Positions 1 to 6,237 of a stretch of 12,064 bases of DNA are shown here, piece by piece (positions within the stretch are counted from its first letter, which is position 1; the number at the start of each line of letters is the position of its first letter). This stretch comes from JAMXLO01 sp041487355. Its GTDB lineage: Bacteria; Pseudomonadota; Alphaproteobacteria; Acetobacterales; Acetobacteraceae. The notes under the pieces are model-generated. The model worked only from the letters and a program-made list of their open reading frames with translations, searched no databases and was not told the DNA's origin. The DNA is taken from the NCBI GenBank assembly GCA_041487355.1, contig JBGPND010000160.1, positions 1 through 12,064 on the forward strand, given 5' to 3'. The translations under genes and the position numbers were made by a program.

Positions 1-867
1 CGGGGCGACGAAGCGCTGATCGATGTGCAGGCAGCGGCCGAAGAAATACTCGGCTGCCTCGGTGTAGAGATCCATCGCCTGCTGACGGCTTTCCGCCACC
101 GCAACGGTTTGGGCGAAGCCGGCGCGGTACGGATTGCGGTCCTTGCCGAGTCGCGCCATCTCGTTCCAGAACCCATCCATCGTGGCCTGGCCGACCTTGT
201 GGCCGTAGTACGAAAGATAGCTGTAGACGTAGTCCATCTCGGCGCACCACTGCCAGGTCTCGATCGATCCGCCGCCTGGAATCCAGATCGGCGGATGCGG
301 GCGCTGGATCGGGCGCGGCCAGATGTTGACATAGCGCTGTTGGTTGAAGCGGCCGTTGAACGCGAAGGTGTCGCGTTCCGTCCAGGCCCGCATGATCAGC
401 TCATGCGCCTCATAGTACCGCTCGCGAAGCTGGGACGGGTTCTGGCCATAGGCGAAGCAGGTGTCCATCGGCGTGCCCACCGGGAATCCCGCGATCAGCC
501 GCCCGCCGGAGATGCAGTCGATCATGGCGAATTCTTCGGCAACGCGCGTCGGCGGATTGTACAGCGCCAGCGAGTTGCCCATGACGCAGATCGTGGCGTC
601 GGTCGTGCGACGGGCAAGCGAGGCTGCGATCAGGTTGGGCGAGGGCATCAGCCCATAGCCGTTGGAATGATGTTCGTTGACGCAGATCGCATCGAACCCG
701 CATTCGGCCGCGTATTCCAACTCGTCCATGAAGTCGTTGTACATGTGGTGCGCGCGGCGAGGGTCGAACAGCGAGGAATGGATGTCGACCCACACCGAGG
801 GATGCTTCTCGCGGAAATCCGCGGGCAGCTCGGTGTATGGCATCAGGTGGAACCACATGAACTTCAT
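1..867 (-). CDS. LLM-class flavin-dependent oxidoreductase (luciferase-like monooxygenase), 3' end beyond window
   Basis: The first 289 residues are present; the C-terminus lies left of base 1. The protein starts MKFMWFHLMPYTELP and shows the luciferase-like pattern: an E65-H66-H67 motif in VNEHHSNGYG, then PSPNLIAASLARRT, and the ISGGRLIAGFPVGTP stretch typical of bacterial LLM proteins. Members are TIM-barrel enzymes using reduced flavin, usually FMNH2 or F420, on very varied substrates, so the substrate cannot be named. Many family members have about 340-390 residues, so roughly a quarter is probably missing. The ATG at 867-865 is supported by a strong GGAGGA ribosome site (complement of 872-877) four bases upstream. 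The gene is divergent from the M81 peptidase gene across 98 bp. Family assignment is firm; function is open. Confidence 0.88.
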   Translation of the reverse strand, partial: MKFMWFHLMPYTELPADFREKHPSVWVDIHSSLFDPRRAHHMYNDFMDELEYAAECGFDAICVNEHHSNGYGLMPSPNLIAASLARRTTDATICVMGNSLALYNPPTRVAEEFAMIDCISGGRLIAGFPVGTPMDTCFAYGQNPSQLRERYYEAHELIMRAWTERDTFAFNGRFNQQRYVNIWPRPIQRPHPPIWIPGGGSIETWQWCAEMDYVYSYLSYYGHKVGQATMDGFWNEMARLGKDRNPYRAGFAQTVAVAESRQQAMDLYTEAAEYFFGRCLHIDQRFVAP

Positions 868-965
868 GACGTCCTCCGGCGGGAGTTTCCGCCAAGGATT
901 GTGCCGGCACCTGCTTTGGAAGAAAAGGTCCGCCACACGGTGAAAGTTCCTCTCGGAGCCCGATC
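868..965. promoter_or_regulatory. Divergent intergenic region between the LLM oxidoreductase and M81 peptidase genes
   Basis: These 98 bases separate two divergent starts, so promoters for both genes are expected here; that is inference, because I see no convincing -35/-10 pair. Directly visible are the GGAGGA ribosome site of the minus-strand gene (872-877), a GGAG site for the plus-strand gene (955-958, seven bases before ATG), and a perfect 10-bp palindrome gtgccggcac (901-910) near the middle that could be an operator half-site pair or chance in GC-rich DNA. Confidence 0.4.
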
Positions 966-2456
966 ATGACCCAACGCATCGCCATCGGCGGCTTCCTGCA
1001 CGAGAGCCACTCCTTCGCGCCACAGCCGACCACCTACGCCGATTTCGTGCATCCGGCCGGCTTCCCACCACTGACTGAGGGCGCGGCGGTGCTCGATGCG
1101 GTGCGCGGCACCTCGGTACCCGCTGCCGGCGCACTCGCTGCCGCCGAAGCGGCCGGCGCCGCCGTGATCCCGCTCGCCTGGTGCTTCGCCAATCCTGCCG
1201 GCCCGGTGCAGGACGAGGCATTCGAGCGCATCGCGGCCCTGATCTGCGCCGAGCTCTCGCGTGCGCTGGATGAAGCCCCGCTGGACGGTGTCTATCTCGA
1301 TCTGCATGGCGCCGCCGTGGTGGAGAGCTTTCCCGACGCCGAAGGCGAGCTGCTGCGGCGCGTCCGCGCCATCGTCGGCAACACACCGGTCACCATCAGC
1401 CTCGATCCGCACGCCAATCTGACCTCGCAGATGGTCACGCTCGCAGACGCCGTCGTGCCGTTCCGCACCTATCCGCATGTCGACATGAAGGAAGCCGGCG
1501 CCCAGGCGATGCGGCTTCTGCTCCAGCGCATCAACCGCGGCAGGCCATGGGCGCGCGCCTTCCGTCAGTTCGATTTCTGGATTCCGATCGGCAGCCAGTG
1601 CACGCTGCTGCAGCCGATGAAGGAGATGATGGAGGAACGCGCCTCGCTCGCCGAACGCCTCGGCGTGGCGGAGCTCGCCTTCTGCTTTGGCTTTCCCTAC
1701 GCCGATTTTGCCGATTGCGGTCCCGCACTCGCCGCCTATGCCGACACGCAGGCGAAGGCCGACGCGGCGGCCGACGCGTTCGCCGCCCATGTCGCCGCAC
1801 GCGAGAGCGCATTCGTGCAGGAGACGCTGCCGGCGGCCGAGGCGGTGTCCGAGGCGAAGCGCCTTGCGGCGGGCGCGTCGAAGCCGATCGTGATCGCCGA
1901 TACGCAGGACAATCCCGGCGGCGGCGGACACGGCGACACGACCGGCCTGCTCGCCGAACTGGTACGCCAGAAGGCGAAGGGTGCGGTGCTCTGCCTGATC
2001 AACGATGCGGAGAGCGTCGCCGCGTGTCATGCGGCAGGTGAGGGTGCCACTCTGTCGCTCTCGCTCGGCGGCAAATCCGATGGTCTGCCGTTCGATTGCG
2101 CGGCGCGCGTGCTGAAGCTTACCGATGGCCGCTTCACGCTCACTGGACCGATGGGTGCCGGCAATCCCGGCAATCTGGGGCCATGCGCGCTGCTCGACAT
2201 CGATGGCGTGCGCGTGATGGTGGTGTCGCACAAGATGCAGGCGCTGGATCAGGCGATCCTGCGGCATGTCGGCGTGGAACCGAGCGAGTGTCCGATTCTG
2301 GCGCTGAGATCCTCGGTGCATTTCCGCGCCGATTTCGGGCCGATCGCGGAGAAGATCATCGTCGGCATCGCGCCGGGACCGGTGGTGGCGGATCCGGCGA
2401 TACTCAATTTCCGCTATGTGCGTGCGAACGTGCGCCGTCGGCCGCGCGCCGGCTGA
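966..2456 (+). CDS. M81 family metallopeptidase (MlrC-like, 'microcystinase C' family)
   Basis: A 496-residue protein, close to the usual family length of about 490. It has the family's N-terminal opening (IAIGGFLHESHSF), a YLDLHGAAV segment around residues 110-118, and the presumed metal-binding residues D147 and H149 in SLDPHANLT plus H171 in YPHVDMKE. The glycine-rich DNPGGGGHGDTT motif lies near residues 314-326. The founding member, sphingomonad MlrC, is a zinc peptidase that cleaves linearised microcystin and its tetrapeptide. Most homologues occur in bacteria with no microcystin pathway and act on unknown, probably small, peptide or amide substrates; no mlrA or mlrB partner is visible here. 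No signal peptide is apparent, so it is probably cytoplasmic. The start has GGAG seven bases upstream. It converges on the carbonic anhydrase gene, with a palindrome between the two. Confidence 0.9.
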   Translation: MTQRIAIGGFLHESHSFAPQPTTYADFVHPAGFPPLTEGAAVLDAVRGTSVPAAGALAAAEAAGAAVIPLAWCFANPAGPVQDEAFERIAALICAELSRALDEAPLDGVYLDLHGAAVVESFPDAEGELLRRVRAIVGNTPVTISLDPHANLTSQMVTLADAVVPFRTYPHVDMKEAGAQAMRLLLQRINRGRPWARAFRQFDFWIPIGSQCTLLQPMKEMMEERASLAERLGVAELAFCFGFPYADFADCGPALAAYADTQAKADAAADAFAAHVAARESAFVQETLPAAEAVSEAKRLAAGASKPIVIADTQDNPGGGGHGDTTGLLAELVRQKAKGAVLCLINDAESVAACHAAGEGATLSLSLGGKSDGLPFDCAARVLKLTDGRFTLTGPMGAGNPGNLGPCALLDIDGVRVMVVSHKMQALDQAILRHVGVEPSECPILALRSSVHFRADFGPIAEKIIVGIAPGPVVADPAILNFRYVRANVRRRPRAG

Positions 2457-2464
2457 ACTCCCTA

Positions 2465-2497
2465 CCGTCATGGCCGGGACAAGCCCGGCCATGACGG
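2465..2497. terminator. Perfect 14-bp inverted repeat between convergent genes; likely bidirectional terminator and dispersed repeat
   Basis: Arms 2465-2478 and 2484-2497 are perfect reverse complements (14 bp) around the 5-nt loop acaag. The element lies in the 56-bp gap between the stop of the M81 peptidase gene and the stop of the carbonic anhydrase gene, where a two-way terminator would be placed. No T-run follows either arm, so termination by the intrinsic mechanism is uncertain. The core cgtcatggccgg recurs at 3231-3242, so this is probably a family of dispersed palindromic repeats rather than a one-off terminator. Confidence 0.65.
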
Positions 2498-2512
2498 CGA
2501 AGTATTCGACGA

Positions 2513-3211
2513 TCAGACCAGGTTCACCTTGCCGGTGGCGATATCGTAAACGCCGCCGGCAACCTTCACCTTGCCACCGGCAATCAATTCGGCCAGCAGC
2601 GGCTTCGCGACGGTGACGTGCTGTATGGTCTGCCGCACGTTCTCGACGATCGCCGCGTCCAGCAGGTTCGCCGGTTGCGTCTTCTGTGCGGCGAGCACGG
2701 CAGGCTTCACCTGATCGATCAGTCCTGGCAGGTGGCCGGGCAGCGTCGCGTTCTCGTTCACGGCCTTGATCGCCGCGTCGACGGCGCCGCAATTGCTGTG
2801 GCCGAGCACGAAGATCAGTGGCGCGCCGAGGAACTGTGCGGCGTATTCCAGGCTGGCCAGGCCTTCCTCCTCGAGGATGTTGCCGGCAACGCGCACCACG
2901 AACAGATCGCCCGGCCCCTGATCGAACACGAACTCCGGCCCGACGCGCGCATCTGCGCAGCTCAGGATCGAGGCGACCGGACGATGCGTGGTGACCCGCG
3001 CCGCGCGTCCGACGGCGAAGTCGCGCACATGCGTCTTGTTGGCGAGGTAGCGCGCGTTGCCGTCCATGATTCGGTGCAGGGCTTCGTCGCCGCTGATCGT
3101 GCTCGGCGGGGCAGGGCCGGCGGCTGCAACGGCCAACGCGGCCGAAAATGCGCCGAGCAGACCGCGACGCGACAGACGCGATCGCGACGGCACGCTGCAT
3201 TGCTCACACAT
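2513..3211 (-). CDS. Beta-class carbonic anhydrase with twin-arginine signal peptide
   Basis: A 232-residue protein that would interconvert CO2 and bicarbonate. The beta-class zinc site is complete: C85, D87 and R89 in SCADAR, and H138 and C141 in GHSNCG. The N-terminus carries a twin-arginine signal: LSRRGLLG (R15, R16) followed by a hydrophobic alanine-rich stretch to about residue 31 and then a proline-rich linker. It is therefore predicted to be exported folded to the periplasm. The ATG at 3211-3209 has a good GGAGGG ribosome site (complement of 3220-3225) eight bases upstream. The sugar kinase gene ends only 21 nt upstream on the same strand, so the enzyme is probably co-transcribed with the kinase and aldolase. 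Two cysteines (C2, C5) precede the Tat motif, which is odd but would be removed with the signal peptide. Confidence 0.92.
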   Translation of the reverse strand: MCEQCSVPSRSRLSRRGLLGAFSAALAVAAAGPAPPSTISGDEALHRIMDGNARYLANKTHVRDFAVGRAARVTTHRPVASILSCADARVGPEFVFDQGPGDLFVVRVAGNILEEEGLASLEYAAQFLGAPLIFVLGHSNCGAVDAAIKAVNENATLPGHLPGLIDQVKPAVLAAQKTQPANLLDAAIVENVRQTIQHVTVAKPLLAELIAGGKVKVAGGVYDIATGKVNLV

Positions 3212-3230
3212 TGTCGGTTCCCTCCGTTCC

Positions 3231-3250
3231 CGTCATGGCCGGCCACGACG
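3231..3250. repeat. Imperfect 20-bp palindrome at the kinase/carbonic anhydrase junction
   Basis: The bases 3231-3250 read as two 10-nt halves without a loop, complementary except for one pair. The first 12 bases match the core of the perfect palindrome at 2467-2478. It straddles the kinase stop codon (3233-3235) and encodes the last residues (GRP) of the kinase, and it lies just upstream of the carbonic anhydrase ribosome site. It may be a degenerate copy of the same repeat family, and it could weaken or tune read-through into the downstream gene. Confidence 0.5.
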
Positions 3251-4168
3251 ATGTAGCATTGCGAACACGTCGGCGGCACGAGGGATTGGCGCAACCGCAC
3301 CGTAGCCCGTGCATTTCAGGGCGGCGGCGACGCTGGCGTAACGTGCGGCCTGTTCAGGGGTATCGCTGGCGAGGATGCGTGCCAGGAAGCTGCCGCAGAA
3401 CGTGTCGCCGGCGCCGGTGGCATCGACCACCCGCACGTCGTGCTTCGGGATGCGCACGCGATGCTCCGGCGTCGCCATATATGCGCCGGACTCGCCCATC
3501 TTCAGCACCACCACCTTCGGCCCGAGCCGCAGGTAGAAATCCAGCATCGCGTCCGGATCGGTGAGGCCGGTCAGGGTCTGCACGTCCTCGATCCCGGGCA
3601 GCGCATAGTCGGTCTGCGCCATCGCGGCGTGCATTACCGCGGCGGCGCGCGCCGGCGGCCACAGGCGAGGGCGGTAATTGGTATCGTACGCAACCTTCGC
3701 CCCGTTGCGCCGGGCGATGTCGATCGCGGCGAACACGGCGTCGGCCGCCGAATTGGAAATCCCCTGGCTGATGCCGGAGACATAGAACATCCGCGCCGCG
3801 GCGATCGCCGCCGCAGGCAGATCCGCCGGTGTGTACATCGCGGCGGCGGAGTTGGCCCGGTAGTGCAGGAAGTGATGGCCCTGCGCGTCGTGGGTGACGA
3901 AATACACGCCGGTCAGCCAGCGGTCGGTGCGGATCACCGTGGAGGCGTCGACACCCTCGCGCGCCCACAGCGCCATGAAGCTATCGCCCGGCATGTCCTG
4001 GCCGAGCGCGGTGATGTAGCCGACGCGCGCACCCTGTCGTGCCGCGGCGATCGCCGCGTTTGAGGTGTCGCCGCCATGGCCTTCCAGGTAATGCTGAGAG
4101 CCATCCGGTTGCAGCGGGAGCTGGTTGAATTCCAGCATCGGCTCGCCCATGCACAGCAGGTCGACCAT
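3233..4168 (-). CDS. kdgK: PfkB/ribokinase-family sugar kinase, probably 2-dehydro-3-deoxygluconokinase
   Basis: A 311-residue cytoplasmic kinase predicted to phosphorylate 2-keto-3-deoxygluconate, or a related keto-deoxy sugar acid, at C6 with ATP. The PfkB fold is clear: the substrate-binding GGD-x-x-N motif (G32 G33 D34, N37) near the N-terminus, and the C-terminal signature DATGAGDTFCGSF with catalytic base D255. The opening LLCMGEPMLEFNQ and the GGDTSN motif resemble KDG kinases more than fructokinases, and the adjoining aldolase gene supports this. Its ATG overlaps the aldolase stop by one base (TGATG), implying translational coupling. The last residues are encoded by a palindromic repeat. 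It could instead act on 2-keto-3-deoxygalactonate; the exact sugar cannot be read from sequence. Confidence 0.85.
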   Translation of the reverse strand: MVDLLCMGEPMLEFNQLPLQPDGSQHYLEGHGGDTSNAAIAAARQGARVGYITALGQDMPGDSFMALWAREGVDASTVIRTDRWLTGVYFVTHDAQGHHFLHYRANSAAAMYTPADLPAAAIAAARMFYVSGISQGISNSAADAVFAAIDIARRNGAKVAYDTNYRPRLWPPARAAAVMHAAMAQTDYALPGIEDVQTLTGLTDPDAMLDFYLRLGPKVVVLKMGESGAYMATPEHRVRIPKHDVRVVDATGAGDTFCGSFLARILASDTPEQAARYASVAAALKCTGYGAVAPIPRAADVFAMLHRRGRP

Positions 4169-4794
4169 CAGGCGGCACCCGTCACCTGCCGCGCCGCGGC
4201 CACGATCGTGGCGCGGTCGCCGGCGGCGATCCGCTTCTCATCGACCAGTGCGCCGCCCATGCCGACGAAGGCGGCGCCTGCCGCCAGGTACGCGGCGACA
4301 TTGCCTGGTTCCACACCGCCGGTGGGGCAGAACGCCACGTCCGGCAGCACGCTGCGCAGCGCGCGGATATGCGCCGGCCCGCCGACCGAAGACGCGGGAA
4401 ACACCTTCACCACATCGGCGCCGGCTGCCAGTGCGGCGCGTACCTCGGTCGGTGTCAGCGCACCCAACATCAGCACAGCATCGGCCGCCCGGCACGGCGC
4501 GGCGAGCGAGGCATCGACCCAGGGCGCGACGATGAAGCGCGCACCGACGGCGAGGCAGGTCTCCGCCGTGGCGCGGTCCGGCACCGTGCCGGCGCCGACC
4601 AGCAACGCGGGATCGCCTGCCAGTTCGCGGATCAGCGCGGGCGCATCGGGGATCGTCATGGTGATCTCGAAGATGCGCAGCCCGGCATCGCGCAACCACT
4701 GCACGGCAGTGACCGCGTGGCGGGCTTCGTGCGTGCGCACCACCGGCACCACGCGTGCGGCACGCAATGTATCGAGCAACGGATGCGTCATCAT
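4168..4794 (-). CDS. eda: KDPG/KHG-family class I aldolase
   Basis: A 208-residue aldolase predicted to cleave 2-keto-3-deoxy-6-phosphogluconate, or its galactonate epimer, to pyruvate and glyceraldehyde-3-phosphate. The Schiff-base lysine is K130 in DVVKVFPAS, the catalytic glutamate is E43 in FEITMT, and the phosphate-loop motifs GAGTV (67-71) and PTGGV (157-161) are present. The arginine four residues after the catalytic glutamate in E. coli Eda is Thr47 here, a variation that leaves the exact substrate open. Two adjacent ATG codons (4794-4792, 4791-4789) could start translation; the ribosome site is weak (AAGGG about nine bases upstream). It is the first gene of the apparent aldolase-kinase-carbonic anhydrase run and overlaps the kinase by one base. 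No dehydratase or dehydrogenase of the pathway is in the window. Confidence 0.88.
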   Translation of the reverse strand: MMTHPLLDTLRAARVVPVVRTHEARHAVTAVQWLRDAGLRIFEITMTIPDAPALIRELAGDPALLVGAGTVPDRATAETCLAVGARFIVAPWVDASLAAPCRAADAVLMLGALTPTEVRAALAAGADVVKVFPASSVGGPAHIRALRSVLPDVAFCPTGGVEPGNVAAYLAAGAAFVGMGGALVDEKRIAAGDRATIVAAARQVTGAA

Positions 4795-4882
4795 GGCCGC
4801 GCCCTTTTACGATCCAGCTTGACAGCGTAACCCCGGATCGGGCGCGATGGCAGCATCAGGCAACGCCCAGGAGGATCCATCC
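4795..4882. promoter_or_regulatory. Divergent promoter region between the aldolase operon and the cupin gene
   Basis: This 88-bp gap must serve two divergent transcripts. On the plus strand a consensus TTGACA occurs at 4819-4824, but 17-18 bases downstream there is only a GC-rich hexamer (4843-4848), a poor -10. The minus strand shows no better pair. A shared regulator acting here would link the cupin to the sugar-acid genes; that is inference. Confidence 0.3.
4870..4875 (+). promoter_or_regulatory. Ribosome binding site GGAGGA that fixes the cupin start
   Basis: GGAGGA at 4870-4875 lies seven bases before the ATG at 4883. The in-frame upstream ATG at 4847 would add 12 residues that run across this site and lacks its own Shine-Dalgarno, so 4883 is the better start. 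Confidence 0.8.
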
Positions 4883-5296
4883 ATGCCCGACGGTATGATC
4901 AAGGCCCGCAAGCGCCTGCTCGCCGACGAACCCTCGCCGCCCTCGCACTACATCGACGTGGTGAACGCCGCCTGGGAAACCTCGAAGTTCCCCGGCATCG
5001 AGCACAAGGTGCTGTACAGCGATCCGCAGACCGGCATGGCGACGCTGCTGTTCCGTCTCGCGCCCGGCGCGGTGGTGCCGCTGCATGAGCATACCGGCGT
5101 GGAGCTGACCTATGTGCTGGAAGGCAGCCTGATGGATGATGAAGGTGTCTGCACCGCGGGCAATTTCGTCTGGCGCCCGACCGGCAATACCCACGTGGCG
5201 CACGCGCCGAACGGCGCGTTGATCCTCGGCGTGTTCATGAGTCCGAACCACTTCGCCGAGGGGCAGAAGTTCTTCACGGAAGAAAGTCCCGGCTGA
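4883..5296 (+). CDS. Small single-domain cupin protein (ChrR-like cupin)
   Basis: A 137-residue single-domain cupin. Motif 1 is a perfect match to G(X)5HXH(X)3E(X)6G, running from G62 to G81 with metal ligands H68, H70 and E74. Motif 2 follows as G93 to H104 (PTGNTH), supplying the fourth ligand H104, though the usual final Asn is replaced by A108. A bound metal such as Zn, Fe or Mn is therefore likely. The substrate is unknown: such proteins include dioxygenases, isomerases and ChrR-type sensor domains. It is divergent from the aldolase and kinase genes, so a role in sugar-acid handling, in the manner of the small cupin KdgF, is possible but rests on context alone. No anti-sigma zinc domain is present, so it is not a full ChrR. 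The start at 4883 is chosen from its strong ribosome site. Confidence 0.82.
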   Translation: MPDGMIKARKRLLADEPSPPSHYIDVVNAAWETSKFPGIEHKVLYSDPQTGMATLLFRLAPGAVVPLHEHTGVELTYVLEGSLMDDEGVCTAGNFVWRPTGNTHVAHAPNGALILGVFMSPNHFAEGQKFFTEESPG

Positions 5297-5302
5297 TCGG
5301 CC

Positions 5303-5623
5303 TCAATCCGGCCTGACTGTCAGGGCGGCGTCGGCCGTTCGCTCGAGCTGCACTGCCTGGGCATGCAGCTTGGCGACGCGGCCGCCGAGCGTGTCCAGGC
5401 TGCCCCGGTAGCGCTGCATGCTGTCGCCGAGACCGGCCATCACCGTGCCCAGGTCGGCCAGCGCGCCGCGCCAGGCAGCCACCGCATCGCGCTGCCCTGC
5501 CACTGCCGTGTTCAATGCCAGGACCGCCCGACGCAGCCGTTCCTGTCCGTCGTCTGTCGGCGGTGCCGGCGGCCGCGATGGGAACGGGATGATCTTGGCA
5601 CTGACGGACGTAGGGTCGGACAT
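5303..5623 (-). CDS. Small hypothetical protein, probably helical/coiled-coil
   Basis: I do not recognise a family. From the ATG at 5623-5621 the protein has 106 residues. It begins with a low-complexity, proline-rich segment containing KIIPFPSRPPAPP, followed from about residue 27 by a long stretch rich in Ala, Leu, Gln and Arg without prolines, compatible with one or two amphipathic helices or a coiled coil. No signal peptide or membrane segment is seen. A TTG at 5686 would add 21 residues across an AT-rich stretch and is less likely. The ribosome site is weak. It is the last gene of the minus-strand run after the DUF3429 gene (67-nt gap) and converges on the cupin gene with only six bases between stops. 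Codon use looks genuine, but expression is unproven. Confidence 0.6.
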   Translation of the reverse strand: MSDPTSVSAKIIPFPSRPPAPPTDDGQERLRRAVLALNTAVAGQRDAVAAWRGALADLGTVMAGLGDSMQRYRGSLDTLGGRVAKLHAQAVQLERTADAALTVRPD

Positions 5624-5690
5624 GATTCTGCACTCATTCGTGGCAATGATTACGAGATCATGAATCCGGATCAAAATCCACGACAAACAT
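5624..5690. other. AT-rich leader between the DUF3429 gene and the small hypothetical gene
   Basis: This 67-bp gap is clearly richer in A and T than its surroundings. It could hold a separate promoter for the small downstream gene on the minus strand. I found no convincing -35/-10 pair; the best candidate (TTGATC, 5674-5669, then TAATCA, 5652-5647) matches only partly. Confidence 0.3.
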
Positions 5691-6158
5691 TCAAAATCTG
5701 ATCGTCTGCCCGAGCAGGTGCAGGGTGAGCACGGTGACCATCATGGCGACGGCGACGACCGTGAAGCCCCAGCGCAGCCAGAGATAGCGCGGCGGCACCA
5801 GTTCGCGCCGGCCTGCTTCATGCTCCACCAGTACCATGCCGATGTATGCGGCTATCAGCACGATGAGCGACACCCAGGATGCGACCACCAGCGGCAGCAG
5901 CAGCGCGATCCAGCCCACCAGTGGCGGCACGACGCCGAGCCCGAGCCGTGCCCGCTCCACGAACGTATCCTGCTGCCGGGACTGCAGCTCGAAGCCCCAA
6001 TGCACGCCGCCGGCGAAGGCGAGGGTCACTGCGGCGTAGGCGATCAGGGCGCTCATCATCCGCGACGCCGTGCCCGGATCCGGCCCGAGCGCCGCCAGCC
6101 CGCAGACGATGAACGGGATCAGTCCGAGGACACTCAGCAGGATCGCGAGCAGTGGCAT
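5691..6158 (-). CDS. DUF3429 domain-containing inner membrane protein
   Basis: A 155-residue, strongly hydrophobic protein with about five predicted membrane segments: roughly residues 3-24, 36-52, 73-90, 92-111 and 130-150. The GGVHWG motif (residues 50-55) following an AYAAVTLAF helix is the hallmark I associate with DUF3429 proteins, whose function is unknown. The start at 6158 has no visible Shine-Dalgarno: the sequence just upstream is the end of a long inverted repeat, with the ATG one base from its arm. Translation could depend on a leaderless or repeat-borne start, or the repeat may have displaced the original upstream sequence. It lies 79 nt downstream of the glucan synthase gene on the same strand, though the intervening hairpin may separate the transcripts. 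Confidence 0.82.
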   Translation of the reverse strand: MPLLAILLSVLGLIPFIVCGLAALGPDPGTASRMMSALIAYAAVTLAFAGGVHWGFELQSRQQDTFVERARLGLGVVPPLVGWIALLLPLVVASWVSLIVLIAAYIGMVLVEHEAGRRELVPPRYLWLRWGFTVVAVAMMVTVLTLHLLGQTIRF

Positions 6159-6159
6159 T

Positions 6160-6234
6160 GTGATGGGTTTCGCTGCGCTCTACCCATCCTACGCCCAACC
6201 TGTAGGATGGGTAGAGCGACGCGAAGCCCATCAC
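6160..6234. repeat. Long imperfect inverted repeat (33-nt arms) between two co-oriented genes
   Basis: Arms 6160-6192 and 6202-6234 pair at 30 of 33 positions around a 9-nt loop (gcccaacct). The inner part, ctacccatcctac paired with gtaggatgggtag, is perfect. The element fills nearly the whole 79-bp gap between the stop of the glucan synthase gene and the start of the DUF3429 gene. In RNA it would form a very stable hairpin, able to stop transcription, protect the upstream mRNA 3' end, or hide the DUF3429 start. It resembles the dispersed palindromic repeats common in alphaproteobacterial genomes; copy number cannot be judged here. Confidence 0.8.
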
Positions 6235-6237
6235 TGC

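Noticed and set aside
25..969. Plus-strand open frame of 314 codons opposite the LLM oxidoreductase
   Set aside because: It is antisense to a gene with clear luciferase-like motifs, its composition is Arg/His/Val-rich and it shows no recognisable domain.
966..2456. Possible microcystin degradation cluster because of the MlrC-like gene
   Set aside because: No mlrA, mlrB or mlrD homologue is nearby, and MlrC-family proteins are common in bacteria unrelated to microcystin breakdown.
864..3200. Very long open frame on the minus strand (778 codons), antisense to the M81 peptidase gene and overlapping the carbonic anhydrase gene
   Set aside because: The translation is Arg/His/Gly-rich with no family motif, and it spans two well-supported genes and their intergenic palindrome. 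It is a shadow frame of GC-rich DNA.
4819..4848. Sigma-70 promoter for the cupin gene built on TTGACA at 4819
   Set aside because: The -35 hexamer is perfect, but the hexamers 16-18 bases downstream are GC-rich with little likeness to TATAAT, so it is mentioned only as part of the divergent region.
5312..5324. Short palindrome cctgactgtcagg near the convergent stops of the cupin and the small hypothetical gene, considered as a terminator
   Set aside because: The stem is only about five base pairs, lies inside the last codons of the small gene and has no T-run. It is too weak to call.
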